Shown here in pieces: positions 46,486 to 55,672 of a DNA stretch of 55,806 nucleotides. The position numbers and the translations under genes are program-made. Every line of letters starts with the position of its first letter. The first letter of the stretch is position 1. The notes under the pieces are model-generated. The model was given only the letters and a program-made list of their open reading frames with translations. It searched no databases and was not told the DNA's origin. Origin of the DNA: Kiritimatiellia bacterium. GTDB taxonomy: Bacteria > Verrucomicrobiota > Kiritimatiellia > UBA8416 > JABMPJ01. Location of the stretch: positions 1-55,806 of the forward strand of contig JASLOA010000016.1 of the NCBI GenBank assembly GCA_030745755.1, in the 5' to 3' direction.

Positions 46486-47673
46486 CTAATAGATGACTCG
46501 CCGGGCGCGAATATGGACGCTCTGCATCATTCCGAGCGCCGCCATCACGACCAGCATAAACGAACCACCGTAACTCAAAAGGGGCAGCGGCAGCCCCGTA
46601 ATCGGCATCAACCCCACGGTCATCGCAATGTTGATGAACACATGACAGAACAGCAGAGCCACCACGCCCACACACAACAGGCGACCGAGCTTGTCGCGCG
46701 CACCCAGCGCCGCGCGTATACCTCCCCAGAACACCATGGCATACAGGAGAAACACACCCAGTGAGCCCATGAACCCCGTCTCCTCCGCAATCACCGAATA
46801 GATAAAATCGTTCGGCGCCACCTTGCGCGGCAGAAAGCCAAGAATATTCTGCGTACCGTTCCGGAACCCCTTGCCCCACAGGCCACCGGATCCGACGGCA
46901 ATCTCCGACTGCAGCTTGTTCCACCCCACGCCCAGGGGATCATCGGCCACGCCCAGAAAGACCATGATGCGGCTGCGCTGGTAGTCGCTCAGGCCGGTCA
47001 TGGCCGTGAACTTCTCCTGCAGCTCCGGGCTGAACCCCAGCTTCTCCGGCAGAAATACCGCCCCCAGAACACACCCGACGGCCAGCACGGCCACAAGCGC
47101 AATAAGGCCCAGCGTGCGCAGCGGCACCCCGGCACCGTACATCATGATAAACGTGATCGGCACGAAAACCATCGCGGTACCCAGGTCGGGCTGCTTCAGG
47201 ATCAAGAGCACGGGAACGAGCAGGAGCAACAGAACGCCACCCACGCGACGCCAGTCGGCATAGTAGATCCCCGGCAATCCCAGCCGCCGCGCCAGGATGA
47301 TGATCAACGCCAACTTGGCGGGCTCGGAGGGCTGAATGTCGAACCCGACGAGGGTGAGCCAGCGCTGTGCACCTTCACGGACCGTGCCAACGAACAGCAC
47401 CGCCAGCAGCAACACGAGGCACCCCGCGTAGACCGTCCACGACCAGCGCCGCAACACCCGGTAGTCCAGCGCCGCAAAGAACACGTAGCAGAGCAACCCG
47501 GCCAGCGCCCACATTACCTGGCGTTTGTAGAGTGTGCGGACGGGAAGATCTTCGCTGATGTAGCACGAGCTATAGACAAACATAACGCCGATGATCAGCA
47601 GCGACAGCGTGGCCAACACCATGGCCCAGTTCATGTAGCGCAGCAGGCCGAGTTGACGAATGAAGTCCCTCAC
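46486..47673 (-). CDS. rodA: Rod shape-determining SEDS protein RodA
   Basis: RodA is the SEDS-family glycan polymerase that elongates the side wall, paired with PBP2. It has 395 residues with about ten membrane helices. Motifs include DYRVLRRWSW, the LVGFDIQPSEPAKLALI segment typical of SEDS proteins, the extracytoplasmic SEIAVGSGGLWGKGF loop, and KVAPNDFIYSVIAEETGF with the catalytic Asp. GLMPITGLPLPLLSYGGS is near the end. The GTG start at 47673 overlaps the PBP2 stop by four bases (GTGA), so the two are translationally coupled. Confidence 0.96.
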   Translation of the reverse strand: MRDFIRQLGLLRYMNWAMVLATLSLLIIGVMFVYSSCYISEDLPVRTLYKRQVMWALAGLLCYVFFAALDYRVLRRWSWTVYAGCLVLLLAVLFVGTVREGAQRWLTLVGFDIQPSEPAKLALIIILARRLGLPGIYYADWRRVGGVLLLLLVPVLLILKQPDLGTAMVFVPITFIMMYGAGVPLRTLGLIALVAVLAVGCVLGAVFLPEKLGFSPELQEKFTAMTGLSDYQRSRIMVFLGVADDPLGVGWNKLQSEIAVGSGGLWGKGFRNGTQNILGFLPRKVAPNDFIYSVIAEETGFMGSLGVFLLYAMVFWGGIRAALGARDKLGRLLCVGVVALLFCHVFINIAMTVGLMPITGLPLPLLSYGGSFMLVVMAALGMMQSVHIRARRVIY

Positions 47674-49505
47674 AGCGCCACCCCTTCCTGTCCGCTCGCG
47701 GCCGCCGCAGCGGCGGCCTCTTCTTCGGGACTGGGAAAGACAGGCTTCGAGCCGAACACACCGGCCATCAGCCTGGCCATACGCGGCGCGGCGGTGCGCC
47801 CGCCTGATTCAGCATCTTCCAGTATCACGGCTGCGCCATACTGCGGATTGTCGTAGGGTGCGAAGGCTATCATCCAGGCGTACTTCCTGCGCGCCTCGCG
47901 CGGACCATACTCGGCTGTACCGGTCTTGCCGCCCATCGGTACCCCGGCAATTCTCGCACGCCGACCGGTACCGGTCTCGGCCTCCACCACGTCATACATA
48001 CCCCCACGCACGGTCGCGAGCGTGCCGGCAGACCAGGCCATCTCCTTGACGAGATCCCCCTCTTCCCATGGCTCCGTCACAATGCGCGGCGTATAGATGC
48101 GCCCGCCATTGCCGACGGCTGATGCGAAGAGAGCCATTTGAAGCGGAGTGGCCAGAATGGCGCCTTGCCCGATCGATACGTTGCACGTATCTCCACTGCG
48201 CCAGCCATCCTTGAGCACGCGACGCTTCCACGTGTCGTTGGGGAGCAGCCCTTTCATTTCGAGATCAAGCGCGATGCCGGTGTGGTGCCCGAAGCCGACA
48301 GCGTCCGCCATGTGGTAGATGCGATCATACCCGCATTTCAGACCCACCTGATAGTAATAGACATTGCAGGACTGCTCGATCGATTTGCGCATGCCTATAC
48401 TGCCGTGTCCGCTCCGGCGCCAGCAGCGGAATGGAACCCCGCCCAGCTCGAAGTAACCCGGACAATCATAGCGTGCCGATGCCGAGACCCCCCCATTCTC
48501 AAGCGCAGCAATCGCCACCAGCGGCTTAAACGTGCTCCCCGGCGGGTACTGTCCCTCTATGGCGCGGTTGAGCAGGGGCAGTGCGGGATCCTTTCTCAAG
48601 CTCCCATACTGCGACCCCAGACGTGAAGGCGCGAAAGCGGGAGAGCTGGCCATGGCCACGACGTCGCCATTGCGTGCGTCGAGCAGCACAAAAGCACCGC
48701 GCCATCCTTCCATGAGCGACTCGGCCAGCGCCTGGATCTCCGCATCCAGTGTCAGGCGCAAGTCCTCGCCTTTCTGTGGCTCTCGCTCAAACTGTTCATT
48801 GTGTTTGAAGCCCGAGGCATCCACGCGGATCAGCCGGCCGCCGGCCAAGCCGGCCAGGCGCGCGTCAAAGCTGCGTTCCACGCCAAACTGGCCCTGCATG
48901 TCCGGCAGGTAGAAGTGGTAGGGCTCGTGCTCATCCTTCGACAGACCCGCCCGGCCCACGCAGCCCAGCACGTGCGCTGCGACGGTGCCGCGCGGATACT
49001 CGCGCACAGGTTCGATGTGAATATCGACTCCCGGAAAACTGACGCCGCTTTCCACCCAGCGCGCCAGCGCTTCGGGCGACAGGTCACGCCAGGCCAGGAA
49101 CGGGAGAGGCAGTCGGCGCCGAATGTGCGTTCGCACGTCGTTGCGGTTCACCTGTGCCGGCAACCCGATAATCTCGCCGATTTCTCCTATCACACGTACC
49201 ACTTCGTCAATCGTCTGCCGTGAGCGTCCGGGCTGCCGCAACTCCTCCACGTAGAGGGCAAGACAGTAGCTCGGACGGTTCCCGGCCAGGACGGTGCCGT
49301 GGCGGTCGGTGATCGAGCCGCGTAAGCCCGGCAGTCGCACGCGGCGAATGCTCTGCTTGTCCAGTCGCGCCGCATGCTCCAAGCCGTGCAGCACCTGGAC
49401 CCGCCACAGTGCACCGGCAAGGAAGAGCAGGCCTGCGAACATCACCGCAATGATGACGCGCAGGCGCAGATGCTCACCATCCCATGGGCTGTTCAATTCC
49501 ATCAA
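47670..49505 (-). CDS. mrdA: Penicillin-binding protein 2
   Basis: PBP2 is the transpeptidase partner of RodA in the elongasome. It has 611 residues: one N-terminal membrane helix (about 16-36), a dimerisation/pedestal domain (about 55-240; RGSITDRHGTVLAGNRPSY), then the transpeptidase with STFK (324-327), SCN (379-381) and KTGTAEYG (527-534). The tail is Ala/Glu-rich. Starting at ATG 49505 (or 49502), it overlaps mreD by about 32 bp, longer than the four-base overlaps elsewhere in this operon, but no later start preserves the membrane helix as well. A Cys pair in the transpeptidase (CPGYFELGG and FRCWRRSG) may coordinate metal or form a disulfide, as reported for PBP2 homologues. Confidence 0.96.
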   Translation of the reverse strand: MMELNSPWDGEHLRLRVIIAVMFAGLLFLAGALWRVQVLHGLEHAARLDKQSIRRVRLPGLRGSITDRHGTVLAGNRPSYCLALYVEELRQPGRSRQTIDEVVRVIGEIGEIIGLPAQVNRNDVRTHIRRRLPLPFLAWRDLSPEALARWVESGVSFPGVDIHIEPVREYPRGTVAAHVLGCVGRAGLSKDEHEPYHFYLPDMQGQFGVERSFDARLAGLAGGRLIRVDASGFKHNEQFEREPQKGEDLRLTLDAEIQALAESLMEGWRGAFVLLDARNGDVVAMASSPAFAPSRLGSQYGSLRKDPALPLLNRAIEGQYPPGSTFKPLVAIAALENGGVSASARYDCPGYFELGGVPFRCWRRSGHGSIGMRKSIEQSCNVYYYQVGLKCGYDRIYHMADAVGFGHHTGIALDLEMKGLLPNDTWKRRVLKDGWRSGDTCNVSIGQGAILATPLQMALFASAVGNGGRIYTPRIVTEPWEEGDLVKEMAWSAGTLATVRGGMYDVVEAETGTGRRARIAGVPMGGKTGTAEYGPREARRKYAWMIAFAPYDNPQYGAAVILEDAESGGRTAAPRMARLMAGVFGSKPVFPSPEEEAAAAAAASGQEGVAL

Positions 49506-50010
49506 TCACTTCCCGAACCTTGATAATCCCCACCCACTGATCACAGCGCCGCGCGGCGCTGAACGTCAGGGGTGTAACCACGGCGGCCATGAGTGCTCCC
49601 CACAGCAACCGCACTGTCAATCGTCCTATCGGCCACCAGACCGCATCAATGCGCAGCAGCATGCCGTAGAGCACCACCTGCGCAAAAAGAGATCCCATCA
49701 TCCCAAAAAAGCCGGCCGTGACGCGCGACTCCGACAACACCATGTTCCGGAATCGGCCGGCCAGAAGCCCCACTGCCACAAACACGATAGATGAGTAACC
49801 GAGCGGAACTGCCGTCTGTAGATCATGAAACAGACCGGCAAGCAGGCCGGCCGCCAGGAGCGTACGCGGCGAGCGGTTGAGCGCGTAGTAGAGCGTGAGC
49901 GCCAGCAGGAAGGGAGGCTTGGCCTGACCCAGAAACGGCAGGGCCGGAAAGAGTACCTGGAGTCCCGCTCCGACCACCATCAGCGCCAGCATGACTATGG
50001 CTGTAATCAT
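49474..50010 (-). CDS. mreD: Rod shape-determining protein MreD
   Basis: MreD is a small membrane protein of the elongasome that links MreC to the synthases. It has 178 residues with five or six membrane helices; the segment GYSSIVFVAVGLLAGRFRNM and the early PPFLLALTLYYALNRSP are typical of the family. Its ATG overlaps the mreC stop by four bases, and its end overlaps the start of mrdA. The C-terminal tail (DQWVGIIKVREVIDGIEQPM) extends past the last helix. Confidence 0.93.
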   Translation of the reverse strand: MITAIVMLALMVVGAGLQVLFPALPFLGQAKPPFLLALTLYYALNRSPRTLLAAGLLAGLFHDLQTAVPLGYSSIVFVAVGLLAGRFRNMVLSESRVTAGFFGMMGSLFAQVVLYGMLLRIDAVWWPIGRLTVRLLWGALMAAVVTPLTFSAARRCDQWVGIIKVREVIDGIEQPMGW

Positions 50011-50837
50011 TCGCTCACCACCCAGACGTACTGCAGGCGCGCCAGGTCGGCCGCCGGCCGAACCTGCAGGCGCTGATAGAGGCGCGAATCGTCCATCTCC
50101 GATCCGAGCACCGTCCCGAGGATCAGCCCGCCGGGATAGGTGCCGCCCAGGCCCGAGGTCAACACCTTCTCCCCACTCTCGACCTGCGCATCCTTGTCGA
50201 TGTAGTCCACGGTGGCCGGCTGTGCGGCAATGACCATTTCGAAATCACTCTTACCCGATAGCCCGGTGCCCAGGCCGCGCGCCACGCCGAGATCGCCCGT
50301 CGACTCCAGGCGGCAGGCAATGCGATTGGCCGGATCGGTAATCAGGAGCACGTCAGCCGTATGCCGCGTCACAGTGGTCGTCTTACCCACGAGGCCATCA
50401 ATCGTGATCACCGCCTGGTTAGGCTGAACACCATCCTCGCGGCCACGGTTGATGCGTACGCTCTGCCACCAGCCGCTGGTACCGCCGCGTGCAATCACAC
50501 GGCCCAGCAGCAGACCGTGCGGGGAAGCTTCCTTGAATCCCATCATCCGGCGCAGGAGTCTGTTCTCTCGCTCAAGGGTCTGATGATGGCGCAGTTCATG
50601 GCGCGCGCGCGCCACTTCGTCGAGCATGACATCATGCTCGCGGACGGCTTCACCGGCGCGAAACAGGAGGTCCAGGAGGCCACGTGCACGCTCGCCCATC
50701 AGGGTCAGCACCGTCTGGGATGACACGGCCCCGTCTCGCGCTGTCGCGCGTAGGCGCAGTTCCACCGTGATGGGAACACTCACCAGGATTATGATCGCGA
50801 GCAGAACCAATCCGCCCATTACTCTATTGCCGCGCAC
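50007..50837 (-). CDS. mreC: Rod shape-determining protein MreC
   Basis: MreC is a bitopic periplasmic scaffold that activates PBP2. It has 276 residues: an N-terminal membrane helix (about 8-25, GGLVLLAIIILVSVPITV), a coiled-coil (about 70-100; ARARHELRHHQTLERENRLL), then paired beta-barrel domains (GRVIARGGTSGWWQSVRINR, GREDGVQPNQAVITIDGLVG, and SGEKVLTSGLGGTYPGGLIL). The stop overlaps mreD by four bases. It is separated from mreB by 68 bp. Confidence 0.95.
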   Translation of the reverse strand: MRGNRVMGGLVLLAIIILVSVPITVELRLRATARDGAVSSQTVLTLMGERARGLLDLLFRAGEAVREHDVMLDEVARARHELRHHQTLERENRLLRRMMGFKEASPHGLLLGRVIARGGTSGWWQSVRINRGREDGVQPNQAVITIDGLVGKTTTVTRHTADVLLITDPANRIACRLESTGDLGVARGLGTGLSGKSDFEMVIAAQPATVDYIDKDAQVESGEKVLTSGLGGTYPGGLILGTVLGSEMDDSRLYQRLQVRPAADLARLQYVWVVSE

Positions 50838-50905
50838 AATTCTCTCTCCGCAGGCGGATAGCGTTCCACCTCATTGCGGCAGCACATGGACGGGTATCGA
50901 ACCGA

Positions 50906-51931
50906 TCAGGCCGTGGTCCGGCGCAGGAAGTTCAACTCGTTGAGCACCACGCCTGTCCCCTCGGCTACGGCGCTGAGGGGGTCGTCGGCAAGGTGAACCG
51001 GAAGACCTGTCTGCTCGGAGATAAGCTTATCGAACCCTGCCAGAAGCGCACCGCCACCGGCGAGGATCATTCCACGATCAACAAGGTCTGATGACAGTTC
51101 AGGAGGACAGCGTTCCAGGGTAATGCGAATGGCGTCGATAATTGAAGAAACCGGTTCCTGCAAAGCTTCGCGCACTTCCTCCGATGTGATCGTCAACGTC
51201 TTGGGGAGTCCTGCAACCAGGTCGCGCCCCTTGACTTCCATACTCGTCTCTTCCTCAACCGGATAGGCGGACCCCATGGTCATCTTGATCTCTTCCGCAG
51301 TCCGCTCACCGATCATCAGGTTATAAACCCGCTTCATGTACTGCACTATACATTCATCCATCTCATCGCCGCCCACTCGTACCGTGCGGCTGAACACAAT
51401 GCCCGCCAGCGAAATGATAGCCACTTCCGTCGTTCCCCCGCCGATATCCACGATCATGTTACCGGCTGGTTCCTGAACCGGAAGCCCTACCCCAATCGCG
51501 GCCGCCATCGGCTCTTCGATCAGAAATACCTCCCGAGCCCCCGCGTGTGTCGCGGAGTCCTTTACGGCACGCTTTTCCACTTCCGTAATATCACTGGGTA
51601 CAGCAATGATAATACGCGGGCGCACCATTTTCCTTCGATTGTGAATTTTCTTAATAAAGTAACGCAGCATGGACTCGGTGATCTCGAAGTCTGCGATCAC
51701 ACCGGCCTTCATGGGACGAATGGCCACAATGTTACCCGGAGTACGCCCCAGCATACGCTTGGCCTCGTCACCGACGGCCAGGATGCGCTTCGTACCCGAT
51801 TGGATAGCCACCACGGACGGTTCACGAAGCACAATGCCGCGGTCCTTCACATAGACCAGCGTATTGGCTGTACCGAGATCGATCCCAATGTCATTCGAGA
51901 AAAGACTGAGTAATCCGCTAAACTTTGCCAC
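50906..51931 (-). CDS. mreB: Rod shape-determining protein MreB
   Basis: MreB is the bacterial actin that directs side-wall synthesis. It has 341 residues, the usual length. Nucleotide-binding motifs: phosphate 1 [13 protein letters not shown], phosphate 2 [13 protein letters not shown], the [11 protein letters not shown] helix, and adenosine motif [15 protein letters not shown]. An N-terminal GLLSLFSND membrane-binding stretch precedes them. The GTG at 51931 (VAKFSGLL) has GGAG six bases upstream. It is the first gene of the mreBCD-mrdA-rodA-rng-lptD run; the 289-bp region upstream contains GAACAGCCG repeats and no promoter that I can assign with confidence. Confidence 0.97.
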   Translation of the reverse strand: MAKFSGLLSLFSNDIGIDLGTANTLVYVKDRGIVLREPSVVAIQSGTKRILAVGDEAKRMLGRTPGNIVAIRPMKAGVIADFEITESMLRYFIKKIHNRRKMVRPRIIIAVPSDITEVEKRAVKDSATHAGAREVFLIEEPMAAAIGVGLPVQEPAGNMIVDIGGGTTEVAIISLAGIVFSRTVRVGGDEMDECIVQYMKRVYNLMIGERTAEEIKMTMGSAYPVEEETSMEVKGRDLVAGLPKTLTITSEEVREALQEPVSSIIDAIRITLERCPPELSSDLVDRGMILAGGGALLAGFDKLISEQTGLPVHLADDPLSAVAEGTGVVLNELNFLRRTTA

Positions 51932-52050
51932 AACTATCTCCAGCTGAAGGGGGTAGCCGTCACCAACAAGGCACACGACACCCTTCGCGCTACGTTTCGC
52001 GTAATGTGCGTTATCCCCCTGATGAGGTCAAGGAGAGAATTGATAGGGAT

Positions 52051-52216
52051 GAACAGCCGAACAATCGAACAGCCGAAGGACGAACGGGGAAGCGATGGGG
52101 TGAATCGAGAAGGCACAGGAATACAGCGCACAGACGGGGTCTTGAACGCAAGAGAAACGGACACAGCTGATCCGGGCGCCATTCGTAGTTCGTAGCTCGG
52201 CTGTCCGGCTGTTCGT
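52051..52216. repeat. GAACAGCCG-family inverted pair upstream of mreB
   Basis: GAACAGCCGAACAATCGAAC... (52051-52080) faces TTCGTAGCTCGGCTGTCCGG... (to 52216). About 100 bp between them shows no gene. Any mreB promoter must lie within or next to this element. Confidence 0.6.
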
Positions 52217-52220
52217 ACTT

Positions 52221-53393
52221 CTAAAACAGCGTTATACGGCGCTTGGGAACCACGATGCGATCGCCATCCTGAAGCGGTATATCTGCGGCAGGATCACCAT
52301 CCTTCAGCAGTCGTCCCACATCGACTCTGAACTCCTCTTCCCAGCCCTTCTCGTTCTTGCGGATAACACGGACCTTCTTCTTGTTGGCGTAGGGCGATAG
52401 CTGTCCTGACACCCGGAACATCAGGTGCATCATGGTACAAGGCTGTCCGCGTTTGAAGGTATAGACACCGGGCTGTCGCACGGATCCCAACAGTATGACC
52501 CTCCGTGAACCACCACCCGCGGCTACCGGAACATCGCTGTCGCCAGCAGGAATAAAGACATAGGCCACATCGTTGTTATACAGTGAGACCTCAGGAACAG
52601 CCGGGTTACCCGCCTCGTCAGACAGTGTGTACACTTCGCCGGTTTCGGCGAGAGCGGTAGCCTTGCGCAATCCGTTCCGCACAATCTTAACCTTGGCGCC
52701 CTTGGCCGCCGGCCTCAAACCACCCACGCGCAGCAGCGCATCGTTCAGCGTTATGATGTCGCCCGCACCGATCTTGATCATCCCGGGACTCATGACCTCA
52801 CCACCCACACGCACCTTGTCGTACGAGGCCCGGATGATGCGCACCTGCACCGTGGCGTTGCGGAAATGACGACTGGTCAGGATATCCCTGATCTTCTCTG
52901 CAGCCTGAGACTCGGTCTTATTGTAGAGAATCACAGGTCCCACGTAGCCCAACTTCACGGCGCCAATCTCGTTCACCGGGTAACTGCCGTTCAGAGCAGG
53001 GTCCTCGGCCACACTGATCTGGACCAGGCAATCGGGTTGAATCGTGATCTCGCCCGGAGGGGTGGGCGCGGGGGGTTGGGCCGGCTGTACGGGCACCTGG
53101 GCCGGCTGCGCGGGAGGAGCGGCTACGCCCGGGTTCCGTTCAGCAGGCTGAACCGGTGAAGGCACGACCGTAACCGGCGGCGCCGCCACTGTGACAGCGG
53201 CGGAGGGCGGTGCGAGCATTGCCGGGCTGGATGGGGTCGATGTCGGAGCAGCCGGATAGTCTATCCCGGCCTCCATCTCCAATTGCTGGAGCAGCGCGTC
53301 TATATCAAGATCATAGTCATTGGTGGCACACCCCACCAATCCAACGGTTATGAGCATGACGCCCATAATCGACATCAGCGACCAGACTTTCAT
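52221..53393 (-). CDS. Wza-type polysaccharide export lipoprotein
   Basis: This is an outer-membrane or periplasmic polysaccharide exporter of the Wza/poly_export family, 390 residues. The signal peptide ends in a lipobox (LVGC, Cys22). A Pro/Ala/Val-rich linker of about 70 residues (AERNPGVAAPPAQPAQVPVQ) follows. Next come the poly_export domain (about 112-200; ITIQPDCLVQISVAEDPALN, KLGYVGPVILYNKTESQAAE) and two SLBB-like domains (VRVGGEVMSPGMIKIGAGDI and VILLGSVRQPGVYTFKRGQP). It ends with LQDGDRIVVPKRRITLF. The ATG at 53393 has GAGG upstream. No tyrosine kinase or glycosyltransferases are adjacent, so it acts with genes elsewhere. The Pro-rich linker after the lipid anchor is longer than in E. 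coli Wza. Confidence 0.9.
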   Translation of the reverse strand: MKVWSLMSIMGVMLITVGLVGCATNDYDLDIDALLQQLEMEAGIDYPAAPTSTPSSPAMLAPPSAAVTVAAPPVTVVPSPVQPAERNPGVAAPPAQPAQVPVQPAQPPAPTPPGEITIQPDCLVQISVAEDPALNGSYPVNEIGAVKLGYVGPVILYNKTESQAAEKIRDILTSRHFRNATVQVRIIRASYDKVRVGGEVMSPGMIKIGAGDIITLNDALLRVGGLRPAAKGAKVKIVRNGLRKATALAETGEVYTLSDEAGNPAVPEVSLYNNDVAYVFIPAGDSDVPVAAGGGSRRVILLGSVRQPGVYTFKRGQPCTMMHLMFRVSGQLSPYANKKKVRVIRKNEKGWEEEFRVDVGRLLKDGDPAADIPLQDGDRIVVPKRRITLF

Positions 53394-53516
53394 ACACAAG
53401 TACCTCAACCGTCCGGCGCGATGCAGAAACCGGACATAAAAAAGACAGTCTTCACATACAAGTAAAGAGAGCCCATGATTTCGAACCAGTAAAATCTCAC
53501 GTTTCAGGGAAGAACG

Positions 53517-54365
53517 TCAAGGGACAATTTGGGCCGCCAGGGCGCACCAGTCCGCCACATCCAGAACCTGTGGGCGGGCCGTTTCCGGCAGGTCACGGCC
53601 TTTCAGCCATGCCTGACAGGCTGATTCGCCCATATGCAGATCGCCATCCACCTTGCGCAACGCCGTCACGACCTGCTTGCGGCGCATCGAAAAAACATGC
53701 TTCGTCAGGGCATAGAAGACCCGCGCCGTCTCGTCAGAAAGCAGCCGACGGTCATGCCGCACCAGTCGCACAATCGCCGACGTCACCGCCGGAGCCGGCC
53801 AGAAACAGGTCGGACTGACCACCTTGACCAGTTCCACGTCATACAGCCGTCGCACCCACACGCTCAGCAATCCGTAGTCTTTGCCCCCCACCTCGGCCGT
53901 CAGCCGCTCTGCCACTTCGCGCTGGATAGTCAAGACCATCAGGTCGGGCGGCATGAGGTTACGGACCAGGTCCACCAGGATCCGGGTGCCCGGGCGGTAC
54001 GGCAGGTTTGCCACCACCTTGCGGAGCCTGCCGCTGCCCAGGCAGTCGATGCGCTGCTTGAGCATGTCACCGTTGACGATGCTGACGGTCTCATCCTCCG
54101 CGAACCGCTGCACCAGCCGCGCGGCCAGCCGCCGGTCTTTCTCCACTGCCACCAGTTCCGCCACCTGTCCGGCCAGTGCCTCGGTCAACACACCCAGTCC
54201 AGGCCCTACCTCGAGTACGCGGTCCTCCGAAGTGAGTCCGGCCGCGTCGATCAGGATACGCAACACATTGGCGTCGATCAGAAAGTTCTGGCCAAGGCCC
54301 TTGCTCGGCCGTACATCGAGCTCATCCAGAAGCGCACGTACTTGGGTTGGACTTGTCAGGTTCAT
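53517..54365 (-). CDS. ksgA: 16S rRNA (adenine1518/1519-N6) dimethyltransferase
   Basis: KsgA (RsmA) dimethylates two adjacent adenines near the 3' end of 16S rRNA during small-subunit assembly. It has 282 residues. Motifs are GQNFL (25-29), the SAM-binding EVGPGLGVLTEAL (from 52), acidic VEKD (74-77), GD (99-100), and the catalytic NLPY (120-123). NLPY is followed by RPGTRIL rather than the commoner N-I-S/T-x-P-I-L. The C-terminal RNA-binding domain (VFSMRRKQVVTALRKV) is present. The ATG at 54365 gives MNLTSPTQVRALL. It lies between the surA-like gene and wza, all in the same direction; ksgA next to surA matches the arrangement known in proteobacteria. Confidence 0.95.
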   Translation of the reverse strand: MNLTSPTQVRALLDELDVRPSKGLGQNFLIDANVLRILIDAAGLTSEDRVLEVGPGLGVLTEALAGQVAELVAVEKDRRLAARLVQRFAEDETVSIVNGDMLKQRIDCLGSGRLRKVVANLPYRPGTRILVDLVRNLMPPDLMVLTIQREVAERLTAEVGGKDYGLLSVWVRRLYDVELVKVVSPTCFWPAPAVTSAIVRLVRHDRRLLSDETARVFYALTKHVFSMRRKQVVTALRKVDGDLHMGESACQAWLKGRDLPETARPQVLDVADWCALAAQIVP

Positions 54366-54399
54366 GATACAGAAAGACGCCTACATAGATGAGAGCGAT

Positions 54400-54460
54400 T
54401 TTGGAGTGCGCTGGGTTGACAGCGCTTTCGGAAAGCGGCGTCAAGCCGCCGCACTCCAAA
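54400..54460. repeat. Palindromic repeat between surA-like gene and ksgA
   Basis: TTTGGAGTGCGCTGGGTTGA... and ...TCAAGCCGCCGCACTCCAAA fold around GCTTTCGGAAAGC. The outer 10 bp and the centre pair perfectly. It is followed by a short CCTGTTCATCCATGTTAA fragment of the long-armed family seen at 30829. Confidence 0.75.
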
Positions 54461-54482
54461 TGATTAGTCCTGTTCATCCATG

Positions 54483-55490
54483 TTAAATAGATTCGGGCGG
54501 GATGATTTTGACGAAAGCATCTTCCTTGAGCCGTGCCACCCAGATGGCGTAGCCGGACTGAATGGCCTTCTGTCGCAGGGAACGCTCAATCTGGCTGTAG
54601 ACGTCGCCCAGGGAAGCAACGGCCGCCTCACGCCGGCCCTCAGCCTTGAGAATGTAGAAGTTCTCAGCAATCTTGACCGCCTCACTCACCTGGCCCGTTG
54701 CCGTAGCTTCCGCCAACCGGGCCAGCTCGCTGCGCAGCTCGCGCGCAGGATCGATCCAGCCCCAGTCGCCGCCGTCAGCGGCATGCGAGCCGCCCGAGAA
54801 CTGCGTTGCCAGGCTGCCGAAATCTTCACCGCCTCGAGTTCGCCGGACCAGCTCCTCGGCGCGCTGCTTACGTTCGACATGACCCGACACCTGCTCCGGG
54901 GTCAACACCAGCATACGCACATGCACCTGTGCCGGCTGCTGGAATTCGTCGACGTGGCCCTCGTAGTAGGCACGCACCCGACCGGGCGTGATCTGAACAT
55001 ACTGGTCCACGTTGGCACCGCGCATCGATTGCACAATCATCTGTCGTTCGAGAGTCTCGCGCCACTCCTCGTACGTCATCTTCTCAAGCTTGAGCGCACG
55101 CATAAGTGCCTCGCGGTCGCCGCCAAACAGATCCTCAATCATCTCGTCGGCACGATTATCCACCGCCCAGTCCGGCAGCCGCCCCCCCTGCTTCTCGTAG
55201 GCGTCCAGAACCAGGTAACGATCCACCACCGTATTCAGCGCATTGTCAAAGGCCTCGCGCAGACGTTCCTGCAAGGCCTCCCCGCGATAGGTCTGCGCGA
55301 GCTGGCGTCGCACCGGCTCGATCAGCACGGTCACCTCCGAGAGCGTGATCACGTGTTCGTTCACATACGCAGCCACCCCATCCACGCGCATGCGCTCAAC
55401 TTCATTCGTCTGCGTCGACCCACCCACCGTGGCCGTAGTCAACAGCACCATAGTCACCAGGAATATCCTGCCTATTGCTTTCACGCGCAT
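54483..55490 (-). CDS. SurA-like periplasmic chaperone/peptidyl-prolyl isomerase
   Basis: This periplasmic chaperone assists folding of outer-membrane proteins such as LptD. It has 335 residues: a signal peptide (about 1-25, IFLVTMVLLTTATVGG), a SurA N-terminal helical domain (VDGVAAYVNEHVITLSEV; VVDRYLVLDAYEKQGG), one parvulin-type PPIase domain (about 190-285; VHVRMLVLTPEQ, EDFGSLATQFSGGSHAADGG, GDWGWIDPARELRSEL), and a short C-terminal helix (RSLRQKAIQSGYAIWVARLK). It has one parvulin domain, whereas E. coli SurA has two. The ATG at 55490 gives a proper signal peptide; the open frame upstream is repeat DNA. It is the first gene of the minus-strand run. Confidence 0.9.
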   Translation of the reverse strand: MRVKAIGRIFLVTMVLLTTATVGGSTQTNEVERMRVDGVAAYVNEHVITLSEVTVLIEPVRRQLAQTYRGEALQERLREAFDNALNTVVDRYLVLDAYEKQGGRLPDWAVDNRADEMIEDLFGGDREALMRALKLEKMTYEEWRETLERQMIVQSMRGANVDQYVQITPGRVRAYYEGHVDEFQQPAQVHVRMLVLTPEQVSGHVERKQRAEELVRRTRGGEDFGSLATQFSGGSHAADGGDWGWIDPARELRSELARLAEATATGQVSEAVKIAENFYILKAEGRREAAVASLGDVYSQIERSLRQKAIQSGYAIWVARLKEDAFVKIIPPESI

Positions 55491-55506
55491 GCCCACTGAA
55501 ACGCCT

Positions 55507-55584
55507 CCACCCCGCTTGCCGGGGTGGTGCGAAAGACCACCCCATCTCAACCAATCTTTGACACCACCGGCACAAGGCCGGTGG
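55507..55584. repeat. Paired-hairpin repeat, copy 3
   Basis: CCACCCCGCTTGCCGGGGTGG (55507-55527) and CCACCGGCACAAGGCCGGTGG (55564-55584), with an extra GGTGGTGCGAAAGACCACC hairpin overlapping the first. It lies between divergent genes. Confidence 0.8.
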
Positions 55585-55633
55585 AGGTCTGCCGTCTCGA
55601 CGAACCCCCCGAGTAAATCACCGCCGATGCCCG

Positions 55634-55663
55634 TTGACAATCCTATTTGGCTTCCGGTAGCAT
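55634..55663 (+). promoter_or_regulatory. Strong sigma70-type promoter of the terminal lipoprotein gene
   Basis: A perfect TTGACA (55634-55639) and TAGCAT (55658-55663) are separated by 18 bp. The expected start is near 55670, only about three bases before the ATG at 55673, so the transcript may be leaderless or nearly so. Confidence 0.6.
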
Positions 55664-55672
55664 TTAAGTGTC

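Noticed and set aside
53470..53516. TTGACG overlapping the ksgA stop as a promoter for the wza-like gene
   Set aside because: The -35 is good, but the best -10 at 17-18 bp (AGATTT/GATTTT) is too poor to call.
55491..55640. 50-codon extension of the surA-like gene
   Set aside because: It runs through the paired-hairpin repeat, and the signal peptide only makes sense from 55490.
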